From the NCBI GenBank assembly GCA_015767405.1, contig JADWMG010000011.1:1-39905 (forward strand): DNA of 39,905 nucleotides, given 5' to 3'. Each line of letters starts with the position of its first letter. Position 1 is the first letter of the stretch. The DNA comes from Actinomycetota bacterium. GTDB lineage: Bacteria; Actinomycetota; Acidimicrobiia; Acidimicrobiales; Ilumatobacteraceae. The notes under the pieces are model-generated. The model searched no databases and was not told the origin of the DNA. It saw nothing but the letters and a program-made list of their open reading frames with translations. Positions 7,425 to 14,762 of this stretch are shown in pieces. Position numbers and translations under genes: made by a program.

Positions 7425-9455
7425 ATGGATCAATCCGAAACCGACAATTCCACCGAGGCGGCGTCAGACAGTTCCGCTGAGCAAACTCAGCGCACGTCCC
7501 CCGCAAGCAGCGACAGTTCAGCCGGTGGTGACAAAAGCACCGACGAGCCAACCGACAGCGAGGACAACTCAGCTCGAACCGCTTCTGGCGGGTCGGGAGG
7601 CGGCGCGAAACGGCGCCGCGGATCGCGTGGTGGTCAAAGCAGGCGAGGCGCGGGGTCCGGCGACGGGCCTTCTGCCTCGGTTGCTGAGGAGTCGTCCGTC
7701 GAAGCTGGGCCAACTGGCGCTGATGACCGCAACGATGTTGAGATGCCCGAGCCACTGAGCGAGGGACGTCCATCAGCAGAGGCCAGTGAGAAGGCCCTCG
7801 TGCGCAGGCCAAAGATCGGCGACACGATGCCCGTTCCCAATGAACCGCCGCCCGGTCCGGCCGTACGCTCGAGCGACGGCGATTCGCAATCAGGTGACTC
7901 CGAGGACGGCTCGCGGTCAAGTGCCCAGAAGCGTCGTCGGCGCCGCGGTAGCGGTGGTAGCGGAAGTGGTGGTGACGGTGGCCAACAGCGGGCTCGGGAG
8001 ACCGACTCCGGCGGGCGTGGCAAGTCAGACGATGGTGGCAGTAAATCCCGTTCATCGAACGGGCAGTCCAAGAAGGGTCGTCGTGGTGGCCGGGGTCGGG
8101 GTCGCGGCAAGAGTGGTGAGCCCGCGACTCAGATGGACGAGGCCATGCTCGAACAGCGGCGTGGTCGCGAACGGAATGGAAAGCCGATCGGGCGTTACTT
8201 CATGGCCGTCCAGGTTCGCCCAGGAATGGCGCAAGTTGGTGTGCTCGAGGGACGGAGTCTCATCGAGCACTATGTGAGTCGGCCCGCTGACGACATCAGC
8301 CAGATTCACGGAAACATTTACGTCGGAAGAGTCCAGAACGTGTTGCCAGGGATGGAAGCAGCATTCGTCGATATCGCGACTCCGAAGAATGCCGTGCTGT
8401 ATCGCGGTGACGTCCAGTACGACCCGGCCGACGTTGACGTCAAGGGTAAGAATCCGCGCATCGAAGACATTCTGAAGAACAGGCAGTTGATCATCTGCCA
8501 GGTCACCAAGAATCCAATCGGCCACAAAGGGGCACGGCTGACCCAGGAAGTGTCGCTCCCGGGCAGATTTGTGGTTCTGATCCCCAACTCGAAGACCTAC
8601 GGAATCTCAAAGCGTCTGACTGACAACGTACGCAAGCGGCTCCGCGGCATCCTCGATCGTGTGAAGCCTGACGAGCACGGCCTGATCGTTCGGACCGCTG
8701 CGGAGACTGCAACTGAAGAGGAACTTCGCGCCGACATGACGATCTTGCTCGACCAGTGGAATGAGATAGCGGCGAAGGCCGCCAATATCCAGAAGCCGAC
8801 CCTTCTCTACCGTGAGCCCGAACTTGCAGTCAGGGTGATTCGCGAGGAGTTCAATGCCGACTACCGCGGGGTGGTCATCGACGATGAGCGCCTACATCAC
8901 GAGGTCAAGAGCTATGTCGCCGCATTCAACCCCGAGCTTGCAAGTCGAATCGAGTACTACGACGTCGAACAGAATGGGTTGTCGCTCTTCGAACGTCAAC
9001 ATATTCACGAACAGGTTCACAAGGCTCTCGACAGGAAAGTCTGGCTCCCGTCGGGCGGCTCGCTGATCATCGAACACACCGAGGCTTTGACTGTGATCGA
9101 CGTCAACACGGGCAAGAACGTGGGCAAGTCGAACTTGGAAGAGACCGTGTTTCACAACAACGTGGAGGCCGCCGAGGAAATCGCCAAGCAACTTCGATTG
9201 CGCGACATTGGCGGAATCATCGTGATCGACTTCATCGACATGGAGATCCGTGACAACCGCGCAAAGGTCGTCGAGGTCTTCCGCAACGCGCTGGCGCGTG
9301 ACAAAACGAGATCGCAGGTGTTCGACATCACCGAGCTCGGCCTGGTCGAGATGACGCGGAAGAGAATCGGCGAAGGGCTTCTGACCGAGTTCTCCGAGCA
9401 ATGTCCCGACTGCGAGGGTCGAGGCGTCCTGGTCGACTACAAACTCCTCGAATGA
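7425..9455 (+). CDS. rng: Ribonuclease E/G
   Basis: A 676-residue endoribonuclease that matures rRNA and starts mRNA decay. Residues 1 to about 230 are low-complexity, rich in Ser/Gly/Asp and then Arg/Gly (RRGGRGRGRGK), an actinobacterial N-terminal extension likely to bind RNA or partner proteins. An S1 domain follows at about 290-370 (GNIYVGRVQNVLPGMEAAFV). The catalytic metal-binding aspartates are D559 (VIDVNTG) and D602 (IVIDFIDM); their 43-residue spacing equals that of E. coli RNase E D303/D346. The zinc-link C660-PD-C663-EGRG is present. ATG 7425 follows a GAAGGGA ribosome site. The 123-nt gap before it shows no other gene. Confidence 0.93.
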   Translation: MDQSETDNSTEAASDSSAEQTQRTSPASSDSSAGGDKSTDEPTDSEDNSARTASGGSGGGAKRRRGSRGGQSRRGAGSGDGPSASVAEESSVEAGPTGADDRNDVEMPEPLSEGRPSAEASEKALVRRPKIGDTMPVPNEPPPGPAVRSSDGDSQSGDSEDGSRSSAQKRRRRRGSGGSGSGGDGGQQRARETDSGGRGKSDDGGSKSRSSNGQSKKGRRGGRGRGRGKSGEPATQMDEAMLEQRRGRERNGKPIGRYFMAVQVRPGMAQVGVLEGRSLIEHYVSRPADDISQIHGNIYVGRVQNVLPGMEAAFVDIATPKNAVLYRGDVQYDPADVDVKGKNPRIEDILKNRQLIICQVTKNPIGHKGARLTQEVSLPGRFVVLIPNSKTYGISKRLTDNVRKRLRGILDRVKPDEHGLIVRTAAETATEEELRADMTILLDQWNEIAAKAANIQKPTLLYREPELAVRVIREEFNADYRGVVIDDERLHHEVKSYVAAFNPELASRIEYYDVEQNGLSLFERQHIHEQVHKALDRKVWLPSGGSLIIEHTEALTVIDVNTGKNVGKSNLEETVFHNNVEAAEEIAKQLRLRDIGGIIVIDFIDMEIRDNRAKVVEVFRNALARDKTRSQVFDITELGLVEMTRKRIGEGLLTEFSEQCPDCEGRGVLVDYKLLE

Positions 9456-9457
9456 TT

Positions 9458-9482
9458 ACGCCAGGGGCCTGACCCCTGGCGT
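9458..9482 (+). terminator. Intrinsic terminator of the rng transcript
   Basis: A perfect 10-bp stem (ACGCCAGGGG against CCCCTGGCGT) with a 5-nt loop, followed by a moderately T-rich stretch. It begins 3 nt after the rng stop codon, and a new promoter for the selenoprotein-candidate gene lies 15 nt downstream. Confidence 0.75.
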
Positions 9483-9496
9483 TGCGTTTGGTTCAA

Positions 9497-9502
9497 TAAG
9501 GT
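9497..9502 (+). promoter_or_regulatory. -10 element (TAAGGT), possibly overlapping a ribosome site
   Basis: TAAGGT is followed by 7 nt and then ATG 9510, the spacing of a leaderless promoter. The overlapping AAGGTG could alternatively serve as a Shine-Dalgarno sequence if transcription starts further upstream. Confidence 0.45.
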
Positions 9503-9509
9503 GGGCGTA

Positions 9510-9812
9510 ATGAAGATCGAGATCACCGACGAAGCGAGCCGCGTGCTGGAGAAGAAGGGCGGCACGATGTCGATCGACTTCATCCGCCCTACCGGTTGAG
9601 GCAAAGTCGCTGAGGTGTCGGTCGACACCAACGTCAAAGGCAAAAATCTGGCACCGTACCGCAAGCTGCGCCACGAGCGTTTTCAGATTCTCATTACTCC
9701 GCGATTGGTCGGTATGGCTGACTCGATGCGAGTCGTGGCCAAGGGCAAATTGTCCAAGTCGCTGAAGGTCGAGTTCCATGCAGAGGGCTTCGACGACAAC
9801 TGCGCCATCTGA
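9510..9812 (+). CDS. Candidate selenoprotein: HesB/IscA-like protein with in-frame TGA (Sec30)
   Basis: Reading through one in-frame TGA (9597-9599) gives a 100-residue protein that starts MKIEITDEASRVLEKKGG and ends DDNCAI. This fits a short HesB/IscA-like (A-type iron-sulfur carrier) fold: an N-terminal helix, a beta strand (MSIDFIRP), then the position where the family has its first conserved cysteine. That position is the TGA, in the context T-G-(Sec)-G-K. C98 corresponds to the C-terminal cysteine pair, of which only one remains. A SECIS-like hairpin starts 14 nt after the TGA. HesB-like selenoproteins are a known family; that this is one is inference. The alternative is a nonsense-mutated pseudogene. 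The back half alone (from GTG 9615) would lack the N-terminal helix. The gene sits between rng and rplU and has its own promoter. No sel genes are in the window. Confidence 0.8.
9614..9629 (+). promoter_or_regulatory. SECIS-like hairpin downstream of the in-frame TGA
   Basis: GGTGTC (9614-9619) pairs perfectly with GACACC (9624-9629) around the tetraloop GGTC. The stem starts 14 nt after the TGA and the loop guanines are 21-22 nt after it. Known bacterial SECIS elements lie within the coding region, start roughly 11-15 nt after the UGA and need a G at the top of the apical loop. A lower TGA/TCA pairing (9611-9613 with 9634-9636) could extend the stem across a bulge. Confidence 0.7.
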
Positions 9813-9905
9813 ATTGTGCGGCGGCAGCAGGTGGAACCCGAAATGTGCCTGGATTCATGCGCTGAGAGCATTATCTGAGGCATTTTTTGGTCTTGGTTGC
9901 GGAAG

Positions 9906-9911
9906 TATGGT
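9906..9911 (+). promoter_or_regulatory. -10 element (TATGGT) of the metallo-hydrolase gene
   Basis: TATGGT is followed by 6 nt and ATG 9918, implying a leaderless message. A T-run at 9883-9888 just upstream may belong to a weak terminator of the preceding gene. Confidence 0.5.
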
Positions 9912-9917
9912 CACACC

Positions 9918-11198
9918 ATGGCTGACCTACTTGCCCTGTCGACCCGAATCATTGACTCCGGTGTCGCTGATGAACCGGTAAACCGCGTCACGCATACTCT
10001 CTCCGAGGTCGCGGATGGGCTCGCGATGGTCGAGAGTTTCAGTCACAGTGTTGTGCTCGACGGCGGAGATGGCTTGGTGGCATTTGACGCCTCGCATGCG
10101 ATGTTCGGAGCGCAGGTCGTCGAGGCGATTGGCGAGTGGCGATCAACGCCGGTCACGCAGCTTGTCTATACGCATGGTCACACCGATCACGTCGGCGGGA
10201 GTGTCGATTTTGCGGCTGCCTATGGCGAGATGTCGGTCGTCGGCCATCGCAACGTGGACGTCCGTTTCGACCGCTATTACTACACGAACGACTGGAACGT
10301 CCTCATCAACGCGCGGCAGTTCGGGGGAGTCCGCGGTGATGTAGGAATGGGAAACGGCGATCGAGAGTTCATACCGATCGATACTCGTCGGCCCACGCAT
10401 GTGGTCGACGATCACGACACCATCGTCGTCGGCGATCGCACCATCGAACTGCACCACGCCCGTGGTGAAACCGACGATCACCTCTGGGGCTGGATGCCCG
10501 AACAGAAATGGCTGTTCACCGGTGATTTCGTGATCTGGAACTTCCCGAACGCGGGCAATCCACAGAAAGTGCAGCGCTATCCAATCGAGTGGGCCGCCGC
10601 ACTTCGAGCGATGATTGCCCGGCAGCCGGAATTGTTGTTGCCCGCCCATGGCTTGCCGATCGAGGGCCGTGATCGCATCGCCGGCGTGCTGACCGATATT
10701 GCCGATGCGCTGGACGGATTGGTGGATGACGTAGTCGAGATGATGAATGCCGGAGAGGTGCTCGACACGATCATTCACAGCGTCAAACCGGCTGATGGTG
10801 TTCTCGAAAAGCCCTACCTTCGACCATTCTACGACGAGCCCGAATTCGTCGTGCGAAATATCTGGCGGCAGTTCGGCGGTTGGTGGGATGGTGCACCGAG
10901 CCGCCTGAAACCGGCGCCCGACGCCGCACTCGCCACTGAGGTGGCCGACCTGGCTGGCGGTGCGGGCGTTCTGAGCGACCGCGCCGCCGAACTATCAGAG
11001 GCCGGAGATCATCGTTTGGCATGCCATCTGGCCGATCTCGCCGGATGGTCAGCGCCAGACGATCCTGCAATTCACCAGGCTCGAGCGAACATTTATCGGG
11101 CACGTCGAAGGTCTGAGACGTCGCTGATGAGCAAGGGGATCTTCGCTGGCGCCGCCAGAGAGTCGGAGGCGATCGTGAAGGCGGGCGAGTCGGAGTGA
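9918..11198 (+). CDS. Metallo-beta-lactamase-fold hydrolase, alkylsulfatase-like
   Basis: A 426-residue zinc hydrolase with an N-terminal metallo-beta-lactamase domain. The metal-binding motif is H86-G-H88-T-D90-H91 (THGHTDHVGG), followed by an HHARGETDDHLWGWMP segment and a GDFVIWNFPN segment. The C-terminal third (from about residue 300, WDGAPSRLKPAP, then an LAGGAGVLSDRAAELSEAGDHRLACHLADLAGW helical part) resembles the dimerisation domain of SDS-type alkylsulfatases. A sulfatase or related ester hydrolase is likely, but the substrate cannot be read from sequence. No signal peptide is evident, so it is probably cytoplasmic. ATG 9918 is preferred to TTG 9897 because of the -10 box. It sits with the selenoprotein candidate between rng and rplU. 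Confidence 0.8.
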   Translation: MADLLALSTRIIDSGVADEPVNRVTHTLSEVADGLAMVESFSHSVVLDGGDGLVAFDASHAMFGAQVVEAIGEWRSTPVTQLVYTHGHTDHVGGSVDFAAAYGEMSVVGHRNVDVRFDRYYYTNDWNVLINARQFGGVRGDVGMGNGDREFIPIDTRRPTHVVDDHDTIVVGDRTIELHHARGETDDHLWGWMPEQKWLFTGDFVIWNFPNAGNPQKVQRYPIEWAAALRAMIARQPELLLPAHGLPIEGRDRIAGVLTDIADALDGLVDDVVEMMNAGEVLDTIIHSVKPADGVLEKPYLRPFYDEPEFVVRNIWRQFGGWWDGAPSRLKPAPDAALATEVADLAGGAGVLSDRAAELSEAGDHRLACHLADLAGWSAPDDPAIHQARANIYRARRRSETSLMSKGIFAGAARESEAIVKAGESE

Positions 11199-11251
11199 GC
11201 AACGTCACTCGGGAAAGGCGTCGACAGGGTTGAGGCCTCCTGTTTCGCCGC

Positions 11252-11257
11252 TAGCAT
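11252..11257 (+). promoter_or_regulatory. -10 element (TAGCAT) of rplU-rpmA
   Basis: TAGCAT lies 11 nt before the rplU ATG at 11269, inside the 70-nt gap after the metallo-hydrolase gene. This allows rplU-rpmA to be transcribed separately from the accessory genes upstream. Confidence 0.45.
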
Positions 11258-11268
11258 CGGGCAACGCT

Positions 11269-11577
11269 ATGTACGCAGTAATCGCCTCAGGCGGCAAGCA
11301 GGAAAAGGTGGCCGAAGGCCAGCAGGTACGCGTGGAGCTACTCGACGCCGATGAGGGCAGCGATGTCTCGCTGACCCCCGTCATGGTGGTCGATGGCGGC
11401 ACTGTGCTCGCTACGCCCGACGAGCTGAAGAGCGCGTCGGTCACCGGCAAGATCATCGGCCAGGTCAAGGGTCCGAAGATCAATGGCTACACCTTCAAAC
11501 GCCGCACCAATAACCATCGCCGCTACGGCCATCGTCAGAATTACCACGTGGTCGAGATCACCTCGATCACGGTCTGA
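11269..11577 (+). CDS. rplU: 50S ribosomal protein L21
   Basis: A 102-residue protein starting MYAVIASGGKQEKV, the conserved L21 N-terminus, and containing IIGQVKGPKINGYTFKRRTNNHRRYGHRQ near the end, the rRNA-binding loop of L21. The frame is open 13 codons further upstream, but ATG 11269 gives the standard length. rpmA follows after 55 nt. The usual third member, obg, is absent. Confidence 0.95.
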   Translation: MYAVIASGGKQEKVAEGQQVRVELLDADEGSDVSLTPVMVVDGGTVLATPDELKSASVTGKIIGQVKGPKINGYTFKRRTNNHRRYGHRQNYHVVEITSITV

Positions 11578-11632
11578 CCCGAAGCTCTGAACGCGTCGGC
11601 GTTGTTCGACCTTCAGAAGGAGAAGAGCACTC

Positions 11633-11890
11633 ATGTCAAAGACTAAAGGTGGCGGGTCAACCCGCAACGGTCGCGATTCCAATGCCCAGCGCCTCGGCGT
11701 GAAGGTGTTCGGAGGCACGGAGATCACCGCCGGAACGATTCTGGTTCGCCAACGCGGCACCAAGTTCCACCCAGGCAAGAACGTCCGCAAGGGCAAGGAC
11801 GACACCCTGTTCAGCCTCGTCGACGGATCGGTTCAGTTTGGTCAGAGCAAGGGTCGTAAGACGATCAGCGTGCTCGCAGTCGAGGCCTGA
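11633..11890 (+). CDS. rpmA: 50S ribosomal protein L27
   Basis: An 85-residue L27 beginning [24 protein letters not shown], with the glycine-rich flexible N-terminus that reaches the peptidyl-transferase centre. [22 protein letters not shown] is the typical L27 core. A strong ribosome site (AGAAGGAG) precedes the ATG. A terminator hairpin follows at 11914-11949, so the expected obg gene is not co-transcribed and is not found in this window. Confidence 0.95.
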   Translation: MSKTKGGGSTRNGRDSNAQRLGVKVFGGTEITAGTILVRQRGTKFHPGKNVRKGKDDTLFSLVDGSVQFGQSKGRKTISVLAVEA

Positions 11891-11913
11891 CAGCCCACAA
11901 CAACATCTGAAAA

Positions 11914-11949
11914 CGAAAATGGCCGGACCTGAGGGCCCGGCCATTTTCG
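11914..11949 (+). terminator. Terminator after rpmA
   Basis: A perfect 13-bp stem (CGAAAATGGCCGG, 11914-11926, against 11937-11949) with a 10-nt loop. The arms start and end with A- and T-runs, so it could also work for transcripts coming from the opposite direction (pckG). Confidence 0.8.
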
Positions 11950-11983
11950 CGCCCCGCCCTCAGATCCCTCAGCCCGACGCAGG

Positions 11984-12030
11984 TTTGTGTCAGCAGATAC
12001 CGGTGATGTGCACGTATGCGCTGACACAAA
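11984..12030. repeat. 47-bp palindromic repeat, copy 1 (most diverged)
   Basis: Outer arms TTTGTGTCAGC and GCTGACACAAA are intact; the inner ACCGGT arm is present on the left but degenerate on the right. It is paired with copy 2, starting 14 nt later, in the same orientation. Confidence 0.8.
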
Positions 12031-12044
12031 ATCCTTGAGCGAGA

Positions 12045-12091
12045 TTTGTGTCAGCACAAACCGGTGGCGCACCGATAGGTGCTGACACAAA
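12045..12091. repeat. 47-bp palindromic repeat, copy 2
   Basis: Outer 12-bp arms TTTGTGTCAGCA and TGCTGACACAAA are perfect. Inner arms ACCGGT and ACCGAT flank the loop GGCGC. It lies 39 bp beyond the 3' end of pckG (minus strand). Confidence 0.85.
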
Positions 12092-12130
12092 ACTGGGGTG
12101 GGCTGGGGAAGCCCTCTGCCAGGAGTGCTG

Positions 12131-13924
12131 TCAGGAGGCGTTGAGGTTGGCTTCGAGGGTGTCGACAGCGGCATTCAGCGCGTCGGGCAGCTTGTCGCCG
12201 TACACCGCAAAGTGCTCGCGGATCTGGGGGATCGCAGCTTTCCACCCGTCGATGTCGACCGACAGGAGCGTGTCGAGATCGGCTTCGTCGATCTCGAGCC
12301 CGTCGGCGTCGAGGCTGCCCTTCGTGGGCAACTTGCCGATCGGGGTATCGATCGTTTCGCCGTCGCCGTCGACCCTCTCGAATACCCACTTGAGCACCCT
12401 GCTGTTCTCGCCGAATCCGGGCCACAGGAAGCGGCCGTCTTCGTCACGCTGGAACCAGTTGACGAAGAAAATCTTCGGGAGCTTCTCAGGATCTGTCTTG
12501 CCTTCCATCGAGAGCCAATGGGCGAAGTAGTCCGCGTAGTTGTAGCCGCAGAACGGCAGCATCGCCATCGGATCGAAACGCAGGTTGCCGACAGCGCCCT
12601 GCTGGGCCGCCGTGGTCTCCGAAGCCATGATCGAGCCGAGGAACACGCCGTGCTCCCAATCGTTCGCTTCGGTGACGAGTGGCACTGTTGTCCGGCGCCT
12701 GCCACCGAACAAGATCGCTGAAATCGGCACGCCAGCCGGATCTTCCCACTCGGGAGCAATCGACGGGCACTGAGACGCAGGTGCAGTGAATCGGGCGTTC
12801 GGATGGGCGGCAGGGGTCTCAACGTCTGGAGTCCAAGCGTTGCCCTTCCAGTCGGTTGCCCGGGCCGGCGGAGTATCAGACATGCCCTCCCACCACACAT
12901 CGCCGTCGTCGGTGAGCGCCGTGTTGGTGTAAATGCAGTTGCCCCACAGGGTCTTCATCGCGTTGGCGTTGGTGTCGTCACCGGTGCCCGGCGCAACGCC
13001 GAAGAATCCGGCTTCGGGGTTGATCGCCCACAGGCGGCCATCGTCACCGAACTTCATCCAACAGATGTCGTCACCGACTGTCTCGGCTGTCCACCCGGGG
13101 ATTGTGGGTACGAGCATGGCCAGATTGGTCTTGCCACATGCGGAGGGGAATGCTGCGGCGATGTACTTGAACTCGCCCTCAGGATTTGTGAGCTTGAGGA
13201 TCAACATGTGCTCGGCGAGCCAGCCGTTGTCGCGCGCCATCACCGAAGCGATACGCAGTGCGAAGCACTTCTTGCCGAGCAAAGCATTGCCGCCGTAGCC
13301 GGATCCGTATGACCAGATCTCGCGCGTGTCGGGGAAGTGCACGATGTACTTGTTCTCGGCGTCACAGGGCCACGGAACGTCAGGCTCACCATTGAGTGGG
13401 GCGCCGACCGAGTGCAGGCATGGAACCCAATCGTTGTCGCCGAGCACGTCGAGGGTGGCCTGCCCCATACGGGTCATGATGCGCATCGAGGCGGCGACGT
13501 AGGCAGAGTCTGTGAGCTGAACACCGATATGCGCGATCGGTGAACCGAGCGGACCCATCGAAAATGGCACGACATACATCGTGCGGCCCTTCATGCAGCC
13601 GGTATAGAGCTTGATCATGTCGGCGCGCATCTCGCTGGGCTCGCGCCAATTGTTGTTGGGGCCGGCTTCTTCTTCGGTGGCCGCGCAGATGAAGGTGCGA
13701 TCTTCGACGCGAGCAACGTCGCCCGGGTCAGAATGCGCCCAATAGCTGTTTGGCCTCTTGGCGTCGTCGAGTTTCGTGAAGGTGCCTGAGTCAACGAGTT
13801 CTTGGGCGAGACGTTCGTACTCGTCCTCACTCCCGTCGCACCAGTAGATGTCTGCCGGCTGCATGACTGCTGCCCATTCGACAACCCAGTCTTTCAGACG
13901 TTGGTTGGTAGTGGTTCCGCTCAT
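12131..13924 (-). CDS. pckG: Phosphoenolpyruvate carboxykinase (GTP)
   Basis: A 597-residue GTP-dependent PEPCK that interconverts oxaloacetate and PEP, the entry step of gluconeogenesis. The nucleotide-binding loop with the hyper-reactive cysteine typical of the GTP enzymes is visible ([14 protein letters not shown]263). Other landmarks are [39 protein letters not shown] and the [12 protein letters not shown] stretch. A GAGGAG ribosome site lies just upstream of the ATG at 13924. It is a single-gene unit on the minus strand, convergent with rplU-rpmA. Length matches the family and I see no defects. Confidence 0.96.
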   Translation of the reverse strand: MSGTTTNQRLKDWVVEWAAVMQPADIYWCDGSEDEYERLAQELVDSGTFTKLDDAKRPNSYWAHSDPGDVARVEDRTFICAATEEEAGPNNNWREPSEMRADMIKLYTGCMKGRTMYVVPFSMGPLGSPIAHIGVQLTDSAYVAASMRIMTRMGQATLDVLGDNDWVPCLHSVGAPLNGEPDVPWPCDAENKYIVHFPDTREIWSYGSGYGGNALLGKKCFALRIASVMARDNGWLAEHMLILKLTNPEGEFKYIAAAFPSACGKTNLAMLVPTIPGWTAETVGDDICWMKFGDDGRLWAINPEAGFFGVAPGTGDDTNANAMKTLWGNCIYTNTALTDDGDVWWEGMSDTPPARATDWKGNAWTPDVETPAAHPNARFTAPASQCPSIAPEWEDPAGVPISAILFGGRRRTTVPLVTEANDWEHGVFLGSIMASETTAAQQGAVGNLRFDPMAMLPFCGYNYADYFAHWLSMEGKTDPEKLPKIFFVNWFQRDEDGRFLWPGFGENSRVLKWVFERVDGDGETIDTPIGKLPTKGSLDADGLEIDEADLDTLLSVDIDGWKAAIPQIREHFAVYGDKLPDALNAAVDTLEANLNAS

Positions 13925-14109
13925 CCGGTGGCTCCTCGTTGAGTACTGGGTTGCATTCAGGGGGTATGAGGATTGCTTCGTAGGTACTGATCCTCACTGT
14001 AAAGCGTACGGCGCGAAGAGGTCAGAACAGAAAAACTGCGTGTCGTTCCTAGCCTGATTTGGCCTGGTGATGGTGGCGCCAGCCGCAATCGAAGCGGTCT
14101 GACGGAGCG

Positions 14110-14331
14110 CTACACCTCGGGCGTGTGCATGTCGACCTCAGAGCCGAGGCGGAGCCGAGTTGCTCGGCCGTCGTCATCGAGATCGAAGATCACACGCTGG
14201 CCAGGGCGCAGCATGCGGAAAATAGAGCCTTCGAGCGCATCTACTGCCATCTCGTAGTCGTTCAGGTCGGTATCGGACATGATAAGTCCGTCGCCTGTCG
14301 AGGGATCGTACGCCTTGATGACACCCTGCAT
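14110..14331 (-). CDS. Cold-shock-domain-like small protein
   Basis: A 73-residue protein whose beginning (MQGVIKAYDPSTGDGLIMSD) and middle (LRPGQRVIFDLDDDGRATRLR) follow the strand pattern of a cold-shock/OB-fold domain. The aromatic RNP-1/RNP-2 residues of true CspA proteins are missing, so nucleic-acid binding is uncertain. The frame is open further upstream, but that extension overlaps rpmB; ATG 14331 gives a complete domain and lies 17 nt after the rpmB stop. It is probably co-transcribed with rpmB on the minus strand. Confidence 0.7.
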   Translation of the reverse strand: MQGVIKAYDPSTGDGLIMSDTDLNDYEMAVDALEGSIFRMLRPGQRVIFDLDDDGRATRLRLGSEVDMHTPEV

Positions 14332-14348
14332 GATCGAAGGCTGTGACC

Positions 14349-14540
14349 TCAGCCGGCCTTGACGACTTTGCCCGACTTGATGCAGCCGGTGCAGACGTTC
14401 ATACGTTTCATCGAGCCGTTGACCTTGGCCCGGACACGCTGAATGTTGGGATTCCAGCGACGCTTTGTACGACGATGCGAGTGCGACACAGACATGCCCC
14501 ACGACGGGCCTTTGCCACACACTTCACATTTCGATGCCAT
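14349..14540 (-). CDS. rpmB: 50S ribosomal protein L28
   Basis: A 63-residue L28 with the zinc-binding form of the protein: CEVCGKGP near the N-terminus and CTGC near the C-terminus. [20 protein letters not shown] is the conserved core. It faces fakA across a 222-nt divergent intergenic region, a common arrangement in which rpmB lies next to the DhaL/FakA and recG genes. Confidence 0.95.
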   Translation of the reverse strand: MASKCEVCGKGPSWGMSVSHSHRRTKRRWNPNIQRVRAKVNGSMKRMNVCTGCIKSGKVVKAG

Positions 14541-14748
14541 TGGATTCTCCTGCAGCGGTGCCGGGAGAACCCGGCTCGATCACGTTGTAAGGGCCGAGGA
14601 TCGGCCCCGTCTTTGCTCAAACGAGCGCAAGGCTCGCTGAGACAGCCATGGAATGCTACCAACTGCAATCGCCGGACCCCACGCCGCGCTCAACGGCGGT
14701 TTCGAGGGTCAACGAAGACTGGCGTGCGGCGGGTGGCCGCTGCGCTCC

Positions 14749-14754
14749 TAGGAT
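14749..14754 (+). promoter_or_regulatory. -10 element (TAGGAT) of fakA-recG
   Basis: TAGGAT is followed by 8 nt and the GTG start of fakA at 14763, implying a leaderless message. The rest of the 14541-14762 gap shows no gene; it must also contain the rpmB promoter on the other strand. Confidence 0.5.
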
Positions 14755-14762
14755 GCTTCGTC

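Noticed and set aside
7298-7480. Short frame overlapping the DUF2344 stop and the rng start
   Set aside because: Arg-rich composition, no motif, and it overlaps the rng start in another frame.
9615-9812. A 65-residue stand-alone gene starting at GTG 9615
   Set aside because: It lacks the N-terminal helix and has no ribosome site or promoter; the frame continues upstream through the TGA to ATG 9510 with both.
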